From positions 24,107-88,106 of IMG/VR virus record IMGVR_UViG_3300027129_000004: DNA of 64,000 bases. The stretch is one strand, 5' to 3'. The position numbers and the translations under genes are program-made. Source of the stretch: a virus. Of the stretch, positions 25,886 to 32,623 are shown in pieces (position 1 is the first letter of the stretch; each line of letters begins with the position of its first letter). A model generated the notes under the pieces. That model ran no database searches, was not told the origin of the DNA, and worked only from the letters and a program-made list of their open reading frames with translations.

Positions 25886-26050
25886 ATGAGACCACAAAAG
25901 TATAAGAATTTGGGTGAAACTGAAAGAATGAGAGTGCCCTTATGCAAACAACTTACACGTTTGTGTGATGCATTAGATAAAAAGGCAGAAGATGGATATG
26001 ATGTCGTTGAGATATTAGATTCATTTATTGAGAGTATCAAGGACATATAA
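25886..26050 (+). CDS. Ribbon-helix-helix-like small regulator
   Basis: The 54-aa product shows GETERMRVPLCKQLTRLCD, then a second helix (YDVVEILDSFIESIK). The short strand (ERMRVP) and two helices fit a ribbon-helix-helix DNA-binding fold, which dimerises and recognises palindromes with its strand. It has the same length and opening as the gene at 17560. The palindromes beside its promoter suggest autoregulation. Assignment by pattern; a search is needed to confirm. Confidence 0.65.
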   Translation: MRPQKYKNLGETERMRVPLCKQLTRLCDALDKKAEDGYDVVEILDSFIESIKDI

Positions 26051-26054
26051 ACCT

Positions 26055-26493
26055 TTCGTTATTCATAGCACTTCGTCATAAGAATTCGTTATACATAAGA
26101 GTTCGTTATCCAGTTCGTCATCTCTGAGAGTTCGTTATACATAAGAGTTTGTTGTGCAGTTCGTTATACTATGAGTATAATAATATAACAATACTGTTAT
26201 ATGTTTATCATAAAAACAGTTCGTTATGCCACTCCCCATATGGTTTGCTATTCTGTTCGTCCTGTGCTATACTATTCGTTGTATACAGTTCTGTGTGCTT
26301 ACTTGTAGTCTCCCTTTCTTATACTTTACATCATTTCTTCGTTTATGCCCACTCCCGGTATGGTTCGTTATTAGAATCAAACAGTGTTACATAAGCACTT
26401 ATATCGTGCCCGTTCGTTATGCCCACTCCCGGTATGGTTCGTTATTAGAATAAAACAGTAATGAATATAAAATATTCGTAATTGTTCGTTTAT
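26055..26493. repeat. TTCGTTAT repeat array
   Basis: TTCGTTAT occurs exactly at 26055, 26085, 26102, 26131, 26160, 26220, 26364, 26413 and 26438. Close variants lie at 26072, 26114, 26148, 26256, 26275, 26338, 26475 and 26485. Spacings vary from about 10 to 70 bp and all exact copies have the same orientation. TTCGTTATACATAAGAGTT is repeated exactly at 26085 and 26131. No convincing ORF is present. Iteron-like protein-binding sites, a recombination hotspot or an expanding repeat are all possible. Confidence 0.8.
26344..26451 (+). repeat. 34-bp perfect direct repeat with a degenerate third copy
   Basis: TATGCCCACTCCCGGTATGG followed by TTCGTTATTAGAAT occurs at 26344-26377 and at 26418-26451, 74 bp apart. 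A degenerate copy lies at about 26225-26252, and a shorter GTTGCCCC...CCGGTATA echo lies near 26541. The unit contains a TTCGTTAT motif, so it is nested in the larger array. Confidence 0.8.
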
Positions 26494-26671
26494 TATAATA
26501 GACAGTTATTTTATGTTGTTTGTTATTCTTATACCTAACCGTTGCCCCCCCCGGTATATAATTTTAATGGGTCCTTCAAGGCTACACCGAACCGAAAACG
26601 AGAGAGTAATTGTCTTTCAAATAAAAAAATTTTTCCAAAAAATTTTTCCAAAAAAGTTAAAACATAAAATT

Positions 26672-27574
26672 ATGAATTACCCAGAAGGAACTATTAAGAC
26701 AAACACCCAAGGAAACAAATACATCAGAAAAGATGGAAAATGGGTATATATGAAAAAACCAAAAGAAGAAAGGAAAATATCAAAGGAAAATCCCAAAAGA
26801 GTTGTTTATAATTATCCCCCCATAAGATTGTCCGAAAATATGAGAGAAACTCAATATCCTGGGTATTATATCACTGAGGACGGGAGAGCATATCGCAAAC
26901 CTGGAAAATATGATAGGAATGGAAAATACGGAGAAATTAATGAAAATGGGTTAATATATCTAAAACCTGCGTTCAGGGGACACTCAAAATATCCAGAACA
27001 TCAATATGAATGCATAAACATCTCAATGTATGATGAAACTGGAAAGTATAAACAAATTAAAAAATCAATTCATCAATTAGTTGCGGAAGCATTTATTCCT
27101 AATCCTGAAAGACATAGTGAGATATTACACATAGATGGAAATAATAGGAATAATCATTATACAAATTTAAAATGGGGAACACATAAAGAAAACATGGAGA
27201 TGGTTGGTTTACCAGAAGGGAGTATTAGGAGAGCAAAAGGAAAGTCTAGTGATTATATCAAAAAAGATGGTGAGTGGATTTTAATTCCAAAAAATACACC
27301 TCCATGGAATAGGGGATTGAAAGGAGTATCATGGAATACATTACCTGATGGAACTGTTACAACAAGAAAAGTAAATGGAAAACCTGGAACTTTCATAAAA
27401 CAAAATGGTAAATGGGTTTACCAGACAAATAATCCTAAGTCTAGAGGAAAGAGTTTTAAAGAAAATAAACCAAAAAGAAAACCACTACCCGATGGAACTA
27501 TTAGAACTCGTGCTGATGGTACTACATGGGTAAAGGAAAATGGTAAATGGGTTTATCAAAAAACAAAAAAATGA
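26672..27574 (+). CDS. HNH homing endonuclease with PDGT-type repeats
   Basis: Taking the ATG at 26672 gives 300 aa; an upstream in-frame ATG at 26513 would translate low-complexity spacer. The core (about residues 134-177: HQLVAEAFIPNPE, ILHIDGNNRNNHYTNLKWGT) is an HNH_3-type nuclease, with H-I-D-G-N-x-x-N-N and NL-x-W. Four repeats of the form (L)P-(E/D)-GT-I-x-T ... (I/V)K-x-(D/N)GKWVY flank it (starts near residues 3, 179, 222 and 271), probably DNA-contact modules. Located next to the repeat array, it may be mobile. Confidence 0.8.
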   Translation: MNYPEGTIKTNTQGNKYIRKDGKWVYMKKPKEERKISKENPKRVVYNYPPIRLSENMRETQYPGYYITEDGRAYRKPGKYDRNGKYGEINENGLIYLKPAFRGHSKYPEHQYECINISMYDETGKYKQIKKSIHQLVAEAFIPNPERHSEILHIDGNNRNNHYTNLKWGTHKENMEMVGLPEGSIRRAKGKSSDYIKKDGEWILIPKNTPPWNRGLKGVSWNTLPDGTVTTRKVNGKPGTFIKQNGKWVYQTNNPKSRGKSFKENKPKRKPLPDGTIRTRADGTTWVKENGKWVYQKTKK

Positions 27575-27604
27575 TATATAATAAAAAATGCCCCTGAAAG
27601 AATA

Positions 27605-27757
27605 ATGAGAATTAATTTTGATGATTACGAAAAAGACTTGTTGATTGATACGATACAGCATCGTTTAGATACTGATAAGTTATTGATTATCAATCATAGT
27701 TTAAGAGAAGAGATTGAAGATTTACTTCGAAAGATAGAAGAGGATGAATACGTATAA
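27605..27757 (+). CDS. Small helical hypothetical protein
   Basis: The 50-aa product (MRINFDDYEKDLLIDTIQHR...) is a charged helical protein. It overlaps the next gene by 14 bp in another frame. It resembles small helical cyanophage ORFs upstream of the glycosyltransferase-like gene, by memory. Function unknown. Confidence 0.6.
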   Translation: MRINFDDYEKDLLIDTIQHRLDTDKLLIINHSLREEIEDLLRKIEEDEYV

Positions 27758-27914
27758 TATTTCAGTTAAGGGAAATGAGATATTAAGTCAGGTGCCGCAG
27801 AGTGATTTACAGGAGAATCTGAAACTTGTCAGAGGAATTGTATGGACTTCTGGGGGAAATGACAAGGATATTCAAGTATCTCTAAATAAGAATGAAGACC
27901 ATTGCAATGAATGA
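27744..27914 (+). CDS. Conserved-type small cyanophage protein
   Basis: The 56-aa product has MNTYNISVKGNEILSQVPQ, then LVRGIVWTSGGNDKDIQVSL. I recognise the NTYNIS...VWTSGG-x-DKDIQV arrangement as one conserved in T4-like cyanophages, from memory. Function unknown. Overlaps the gene at 27605; the glycosyltransferase-like gene follows after 41 bp. Confidence 0.7.
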   Translation: MNTYNISVKGNEILSQVPQSDLQENLKLVRGIVWTSGGNDKDIQVSLNKNEDHCNE

Positions 27915-27955
27915 GTTGTCGTGGTAAAATAATGTAGTATCGAAAAAATTATTTT

Positions 27956-28705
27956 ATGGCTAAAGGATTTACAGTAAAAGCAAAACTTCCAACAGGACCT
28001 GTGGAAGGAGAGTTTAATTTAGAAGCAGCAAAGGAGATGATTCGAGGGAAGTCAATTGTATTTTGTCTTCCAGGACGAGGAGTTTCTTACATTTATCTGA
28101 AGAACTTTGTGCAACTTTGTTTTGATTTAGTACAGAGTGGTGCAAGTATTCAGATTAGTCAAGATTATTCGAGTATGGTAAACTTTGCACGATGTAAAGT
28201 ACTTGGTGCGAATGTTCTCAGAGGTCCCAAGCAAATTCCTTGGGACGGTAAACTGCAATATGATTATCAACTCTGGATTGACAGTGATATTGTCTTTGAT
28301 ACTGAGAAGTTCTATCGTCTTGTTGCAATGGATAAGGACATTGCTGCTGGATGGTATTGCACTGAGGATGGTCACACCACGTCTGTTGCACATTGGTTAG
28401 AGGAAGAAGATTTCCGTAAGTCTGGTGGTGTAATGAATCACGAGACATTGGAGACCATTCAGAAACGTCGTAAACCATTTACAGTTGATTATACTGGATT
28501 TGGATGGGTATTGATTAAGAAAGGAGTCTTTGAGAGTCTTGAATATCCTTGGTTTGCACCGAAGATGCAGGTATTTGAATCTGGAGAGGTTCAAGATATG
28601 TGTGGAGAGGATGTAAGTTTCTGTTTGGATGCAAAAGAGAAAGGATATGAGATTTGGTGCGATCCTTTGATTCGTGTTGGACACGAAAAAACAAGGATTA
28701 TCTGA
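27956..28705 (+). CDS. Glycosyltransferase-like protein (GT-A type DxD)
   Basis: The 249-aa protein has an alpha/beta start (SIVFCLPGRGVSYIYLKNFV), then YDYQLWIDSDIVF with the D109-S110-D111 triad expected of a GT-A fold, which binds the metal-nucleotide-sugar. GFGWVLIKKGVFESLEYPWF and GEDVSFCLDAKEKGYEIWCD follow, as in many family-2-like enzymes (acceptor and catalytic acid region). It could modify DNA, a virion protein or the host surface. Substrate unknown. A terminator follows. Confidence 0.75.
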   Translation: MAKGFTVKAKLPTGPVEGEFNLEAAKEMIRGKSIVFCLPGRGVSYIYLKNFVQLCFDLVQSGASIQISQDYSSMVNFARCKVLGANVLRGPKQIPWDGKLQYDYQLWIDSDIVFDTEKFYRLVAMDKDIAAGWYCTEDGHTTSVAHWLEEEDFRKSGGVMNHETLETIQKRRKPFTVDYTGFGWVLIKKGVFESLEYPWFAPKMQVFESGEVQDMCGEDVSFCLDAKEKGYEIWCDPLIRVGHEKTRII

Positions 28706-28714
28706 TAAGTGTCT

Positions 28715-28737
28715 GGAAGGTCTTTCTTGACCTTCTT
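28715..28737 (+). terminator. Rho-independent terminator
   Basis: GAAGGTC (28715-28721) pairs with GACCTTC (28728-28734) around TTTCTT and is followed by TTT. It ends the transcript of the glycosyltransferase-like gene. Confidence 0.7.
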
Positions 28738-28856
28738 TAAGACGTTATGATAGAATGCTTCTGTGAGGGTTTGACGAGTCTTGTAGGAGCATTTTTAATG
28801 GCCTGAGAGACTTTATAAAAACCCCCTTGTAAAAACCGTTAGATGGAGAATTGAAA

Positions 28857-28994
28857 ATGGCACAAAAGAGTCGGAAAGATATGAAGATTGAGAGTATTCC
28901 TAAGAATACTCGACAAGGTGATGGTAGGAATACTAAATATGCTGCTACGAGTCGCAATGTAGCACGTAAAAAGTATAGAGGGCAAGGACGGTAA
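28857..28994 (+). CDS. Conserved-type small basic protein
   Basis: The 45-aa product MAQKSRKDMKIESIPKNTRQ...TKYAATSRNVARKKYRGQG is highly basic and resembles a small protein conserved among cyanophages, by memory. The charge suggests nucleic-acid binding. A TATAAAAA motif about 40 bp upstream may be a late-type promoter. Function unknown. Confidence 0.7.
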   Translation: MAQKSRKDMKIESIPKNTRQGDGRNTKYAATSRNVARKKYRGQGR

Positions 28995-28997
28995 ATA

Positions 28998-29627
28998 ATG
29001 GCTTATCTAAATCACAGTCTTCCAGATTGGTCCTGTTATATTCGTAATGAATTTCTTTTTAATCATAAAAAGGGTCACGGTGAAGTAACTAAATGTGATG
29101 TACATTGTGTTGCCAGTATTGAAAAAAGAGTTCCTTTATTTGAGGCATTCCTTGAAAATGGCGTGAATTGGACTCGTAGACCTCTTCACGCCTTTTGTTG
29201 GAAATCAGATGCAGAAATAGAACCTCTAGAAGATATTATGTACTGGGACTGCTTTTCTCCGTATGTTGATGTTCAAAAACGTGCTCGTCTCGCTGGATTA
29301 CAAGCAGAATTAATTCGTCCTGATGGAAGAAAGGTGATTGGAAGTTATATGTTTACTCTTGATTGGTCATGGGAAAATAAAGGAGTCACTGATCTTAATT
29401 TTTCAGAGACTCCTGAACATAAATGTGCTCATTTATTCAAGGTAGAAACTGGAAATTACTATGCATATCCAAATAATCGTATTATTTGGTATGATAATGC
29501 CTGGACATTTAATAGAATCGACAAAAATCCAGGGTATGAAATTGACTTAACTGTGTATTCGGTTGAAAATAAAAGAAAAATTGAAACATCCGATCATTAT
29601 ATGTACGAAATTAAAAATTTAAATTAA
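28998..29627 (+). CDS. Conserved-type cyanophage hypothetical protein
   Basis: The 209-aa protein contains LPDWSCYIRNEFLFNHKKGH, FCWKSDAEIEPLEDIMYWDC, HLFKVETGNYYAYPNNRIIW and FNRIDKNPGYEIDLTVYSVE. Trp/Tyr-rich strands suggest a beta-sandwich. Such proteins occur near the structural genes of T4-like cyanophages by memory. Function unknown. It starts three bases after the previous gene, and a late promoter follows. Confidence 0.7.
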   Translation: MAYLNHSLPDWSCYIRNEFLFNHKKGHGEVTKCDVHCVASIEKRVPLFEAFLENGVNWTRRPLHAFCWKSDAEIEPLEDIMYWDCFSPYVDVQKRARLAGLQAELIRPDGRKVIGSYMFTLDWSWENKGVTDLNFSETPEHKCAHLFKVETGNYYAYPNNRIIWYDNAWTFNRIDKNPGYEIDLTVYSVENKRKIETSDHYMYEIKNLN

Positions 29628-29635
29628 AATAAATA
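29628..29635 (+). promoter_or_regulatory. Late promoter motif AATAAATA
   Basis: AATAAATA fits the NATAAATA late -10 of T4-type phages. It lies one base after the stop of the upstream gene and about 25 bp before the speD start. No -35 is expected for this promoter class. Confidence 0.6.
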
Positions 29636-29657
29636 AATTTTTACTAAAGATATTGAA

Positions 29658-29999
29658 TTGAAACAGTTTTCGATGGGCAATCACCTTCTTTTGGAGGTTT
29701 ATAACGTAGAACACAACCTTTTAAATGATGGCATTGCTCTTCAGGAGGTAATGGAACGTGGCATTCAACGTGCTGGAATGACGATTTTAAATATTTTTCA
29801 GCATTGTTTCTATCCTCAAGGAGTTACAATCGTAATTGCACTCTCAGAAAGTCATGTTTCTTGTCATACGTGGCCCGAGAAAGGTTGTATTGCGATAGAT
29901 GTTTACACTTGTGGTGAAGGAAAACCAAAATTAGTAGCATTAGAACTCTTAAAATATTTTAATTCGGAAAATTATAAACTTCGTCAGTTAGATCGTTAA
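29658..29999 (+). CDS. speD: S-adenosylmethionine decarboxylase proenzyme
   Basis: The 113-aa protein (with a TTG start at 29658, or 108 aa from ATG 29673) matches the short prokaryotic class of AdoMet decarboxylase, which supplies aminopropyl groups for spermidine. ESHVSCHTWPEKG carries the self-processing Glu64-Ser65 pair (Ser becomes pyruvoyl), His70 and, in DVYTCG, Cys85, spaced as in the Thermotoga enzyme (Ser63, His68, Cys83). All three are present, so it should be active. Known as a host-derived gene of cyanophages; polyamines may help DNA packaging or host growth. Confidence 0.93.
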   Translation: MKQFSMGNHLLLEVYNVEHNLLNDGIALQEVMERGIQRAGMTILNIFQHCFYPQGVTIVIALSESHVSCHTWPEKGCIAIDVYTCGEGKPKLVALELLKYFNSENYKLRQLDR

Positions 30000-30003
30000 A
30001 TAG

Positions 30004-30056
30004 TTTAAGGAGATAGAAACCTCCTTAAAAGTTCTGTTTTTAACTTTAAAAACAGA
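30004..30056 (+). promoter_or_regulatory. Tandem stem-loops in the leader of the 30066 gene
   Basis: TTTAAGGAG/CTCCTTAAA (30004-30012, 30021-30029) and TCTGTTTTTA/TAAAAACAGA (30033-30042, 30047-30056) are both perfect stems of 9 and 10 bp. The second ends in the AGAGGA region that serves as ribosome-binding site for the gene at 30066, so folding could limit translation. Either may also act as a terminator for speD. Confidence 0.65.
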
Positions 30057-30065
30057 GGATCTAAA

Positions 30066-30305
30066 ATGTCATTTTACCAAGTTGATCGAGACAAAAATTA
30101 TATGAGGGAAATGTGGGGGACCACAAAACTCATTACAGATATCGATCCAGAAAAACCAAAAAGAGTTATTCAAGAAATTATGCACGATTATGCACCAAAG
30201 CACAATCTAAAGAAACAAACTGAATTGCATGAACGAATTAGGAATGATAGTGATTATGATGATTGGGATTATGGGACTGAACCATCCTATGGAAAAATGA
30301 TTTAA
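30066..30305 (+). CDS. Hypothetical protein next to the baseplate genes
   Basis: The 79-aa product (MSFYQVDRDKNYMREMWGTT...) is charged, with an acidic tail (RNDSDYDDWDYGTE). It precedes gp25 and lies behind two stem-loops. Its position suggests a minor virion or assembly role, but nothing in the sequence proves it. Confidence 0.65.
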   Translation: MSFYQVDRDKNYMREMWGTTKLITDIDPEKPKRVIQEIMHDYAPKHNLKKQTELHERIRNDSDYDDWDYGTEPSYGKMI

Positions 30306-30343
30306 AAAGTATTATAGATATATTAAATATACTCATTGTTTAA

Positions 30344-30742
30344 ATGCTTAGTATTTCTAGAAGTTTTAGGGACATTAGTTTGTCTTTTTCTAGACATCCA
30401 GTGACGAATGATGTTCTTGTATTAAAAAATGAGGATGCGATTAAAAAATCTGTTATTAACTTAATCAGAACTCGTATTGGTGAGAGGTTCTTCAATAATT
30501 TATTGGGAACCTCTGTTGATAATTCTTTATTTGAACTTAATGGACCAGAAGTTTCGACAATACTTGATGAAGAAATTAAAACAGTATTAAGTAACTTTGA
30601 ACCAAGAATTGTAGTTAGAGAAGTAATGGTTGAATCGATTGAAGATTCAAATGAATTGAATGTAAAAATTTCTTACGATATTGTTGGACTTCCATTTCCT
30701 CTTCAAAATATAGAGTTTCTTTTACAACCAACTAGAATATAA
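30344..30742 (+). CDS. gp25: Baseplate wedge protein gp25
   Basis: The 132-aa protein has the gp25/GPW-like layout: a Ser/Arg-rich start (ISRSFRDISLSFSRHPVTND), a helix (EDAIKKSVINLIRTRIGERF) followed by LGTSVDNSLFE, and a C-terminal sandwich with NFEPRIVVREV and a final YDIVGLPFPLQNIEF. In T4, gp25 is a wedge component that contacts gp6 and initiates sheath assembly. The gp6 gene follows with a TAATG overlap, the same order as in T4-type phages. Confidence 0.92.
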   Translation: MLSISRSFRDISLSFSRHPVTNDVLVLKNEDAIKKSVINLIRTRIGERFFNNLLGTSVDNSLFELNGPEVSTILDEEIKTVLSNFEPRIVVREVMVESIEDSNELNVKISYDIVGLPFPLQNIEFLLQPTRI

Positions 30743-32622
30743 TGTCCTTCAATAATTTCACCAATCTAGATTTTAATGATTTACGATCTCAGATAAAAGA
30801 CTATCTGAGATCGAATAGTAATTTCACGGATTTTGATTTTGAAGGATCTAATTTTTCAAGTTTAATTGATGTATTAGCATACAACTCTTATATTACTGCC
30901 TTCAATACGAATATGGCAGTCAATGAATCCTTTATTGATAGTGCAACTCTTCGAGAAAATGTAGTCTCCCTTGCACGTAATATTGGGTATGTTCCTAGGT
31001 CCAAAAGTGCATCAAAAGCAAAGGTTAGTTTTACAGTCAATACAACAGGTTTAAATTCAAAAACAGTCACTCTAAAGGCAGGAATCGTTGCTTTAGGTGC
31101 TGTTGAGAATGGTAATTATATATTTTCAATTCCAGAAGACATCACAGTAGTTGTTGATAATAATGGATTTGCAAATTTTACAGGCATTGATGTTTATGAA
31201 GGTTCATATTTAACAAAAACATATACAGTAGATAAATCACAATTAAATCAAAGATTTACAATTCCAAATACTGGTGTAGATTCTTCTACGATTCGAGTAA
31301 AAGTTAGTGGTGTTATCACAGAAAAATATGAATCATATTCAAATATCTTTAAAGTAAATAAAAATTCAAAACTTTTTCTAATACAAGAAATAGATGATGA
31401 GAAATATGAGATTTTATTTGGTGATGATATTATAGGGAAAAAACCAATTAGTGGAAGTACTATTTTCATTAGTTATATTATTACAAATGGAAAGGAAGCA
31501 AATGGTGCAGCAAACTTTACCTTTTCTGGAATTTTAACTGATAACAATAGCACTTCAATTACAAATAATATTTCTTTATTAACTACAATTCAACCATCCG
31601 AAAATGGAGATGATATTGAATCAATTGATTCGATTAAGTATCTTGGTCCTAGAGTATATGCTTCACAATACCGTGCAGTGACTGCAAATGACTATAAAGG
31701 ATTAATTCCATATCTGTTTCCAAATGTGGATACTGTAACGGCATATGGTGGGGATGAGTTGGATCCACCAGAGTATGGTAAAGTTTATATTTCTATCAAA
31801 CCAAGAAATGGTAAATATCTTTCACAACTTACAAAAGATAGTATCAAAAAAGATTTAAGACAATATTCAATTGCTGGAATTAAACCAGAAATTATTGATT
31901 TGAAGTATATGTATGTTGAGATAGACACGACAGTTTATTATGATAAAAGTACGACAATAGATCCAAATAATCTACAATTAAGAGTTACAAAATCTCTAGA
32001 GTCTTATAGCAAATCAACTGAGTTGAATAGTTTTGGTGGTAGATTCAAATACAGTAAAGTTTCTTCATTGATTGACAATACAAGTACATCTATTACTTCC
32101 AATATTACTAAAATCAAAATCAGAAGAGATTTACAACCAGAATATAATAAATTAGCAACGTATGAAATATGTTTTGGAAATCAATTTCATATTAAAAAAT
32201 TAAATTCTGATGGTAGGGGATATAATATAAAATCAACTGGATTTACAGTAAAAGATACTAGTGGAACTTTGTATATGAGTGATGTTCCAAAAACTGATGA
32301 AATTGGGATTATATTTTTCTTCAAAATGGTTGATGGTCTTCCTGTGATTGTAAACAATAATGCTGGAACGGTAAATTATATGAGGGGTGAAATTAAATTA
32401 ACTACAATTACATTCACATCATCTACAAGCACTGCTGGTATTGAAATAGAAGCAATACCAGAATCAAATGATGTCCTTGCGTTAAAGGATATATACTTGG
32501 AACTAGATACTACTAAACTTAATGTAAGTATGTTGGAGGATGTAATTACATCTGGTGAAAATACTTCAGCAACACAATATGCTGTCACATCAAGTTACGT
32601 AAACGGAAATTATACAAGATAA
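30742..32622 (+). CDS. gp6: Baseplate wedge protein gp6
   Basis: The 626-aa protein has the baseplate J-like features of gp6: NFTNLDFNDLRSQIKDYLRS near the start, SLIDVLAYNSYITAFNTNMA (residues about 36-60), and RVYASQYRAVTANDYKGLIP (about 305-325), which T4-like phages conserve. It forms the dimeric core of each wedge ring. Length is near that of T4 gp6 (660 aa). Its start overlaps the gp25 stop. Confidence 0.93.
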   Translation: MSFNNFTNLDFNDLRSQIKDYLRSNSNFTDFDFEGSNFSSLIDVLAYNSYITAFNTNMAVNESFIDSATLRENVVSLARNIGYVPRSKSASKAKVSFTVNTTGLNSKTVTLKAGIVALGAVENGNYIFSIPEDITVVVDNNGFANFTGIDVYEGSYLTKTYTVDKSQLNQRFTIPNTGVDSSTIRVKVSGVITEKYESYSNIFKVNKNSKLFLIQEIDDEKYEILFGDDIIGKKPISGSTIFISYIITNGKEANGAANFTFSGILTDNNSTSITNNISLLTTIQPSENGDDIESIDSIKYLGPRVYASQYRAVTANDYKGLIPYLFPNVDTVTAYGGDELDPPEYGKVYISIKPRNGKYLSQLTKDSIKKDLRQYSIAGIKPEIIDLKYMYVEIDTTVYYDKSTTIDPNNLQLRVTKSLESYSKSTELNSFGGRFKYSKVSSLIDNTSTSITSNITKIKIRRDLQPEYNKLATYEICFGNQFHIKKLNSDGRGYNIKSTGFTVKDTSGTLYMSDVPKTDEIGIIFFFKMVDGLPVIVNNNAGTVNYMRGEIKLTTITFTSSTSTAGIEIEAIPESNDVLALKDIYLELDTTKLNVSMLEDVITSGENTSATQYAVTSSYVNGNYTR

Positions 32623-32623
32623 G

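Noticed and set aside
26149-26453. Two overlapping + strand reading frames in the repeat array
   Set aside because: Their products are low-complexity strings of Cys, Phe, Leu and Ser built from the TTCGTTAT repeats, with no ribosome-binding site. I regard them as chance openings.
26055-26493. Possible CRISPR array
   Set aside because: The repeat is only 8 bp, spacers range from about 10 to 70 bp and contain more repeats, and no cas gene is near.
26513-26671. N-terminal extension of the HNH endonuclease
   Set aside because: The extra 53 residues are translated from spacer that includes a poly-C run. The ATG at 26672 starts directly with the first PDGT-type repeat.
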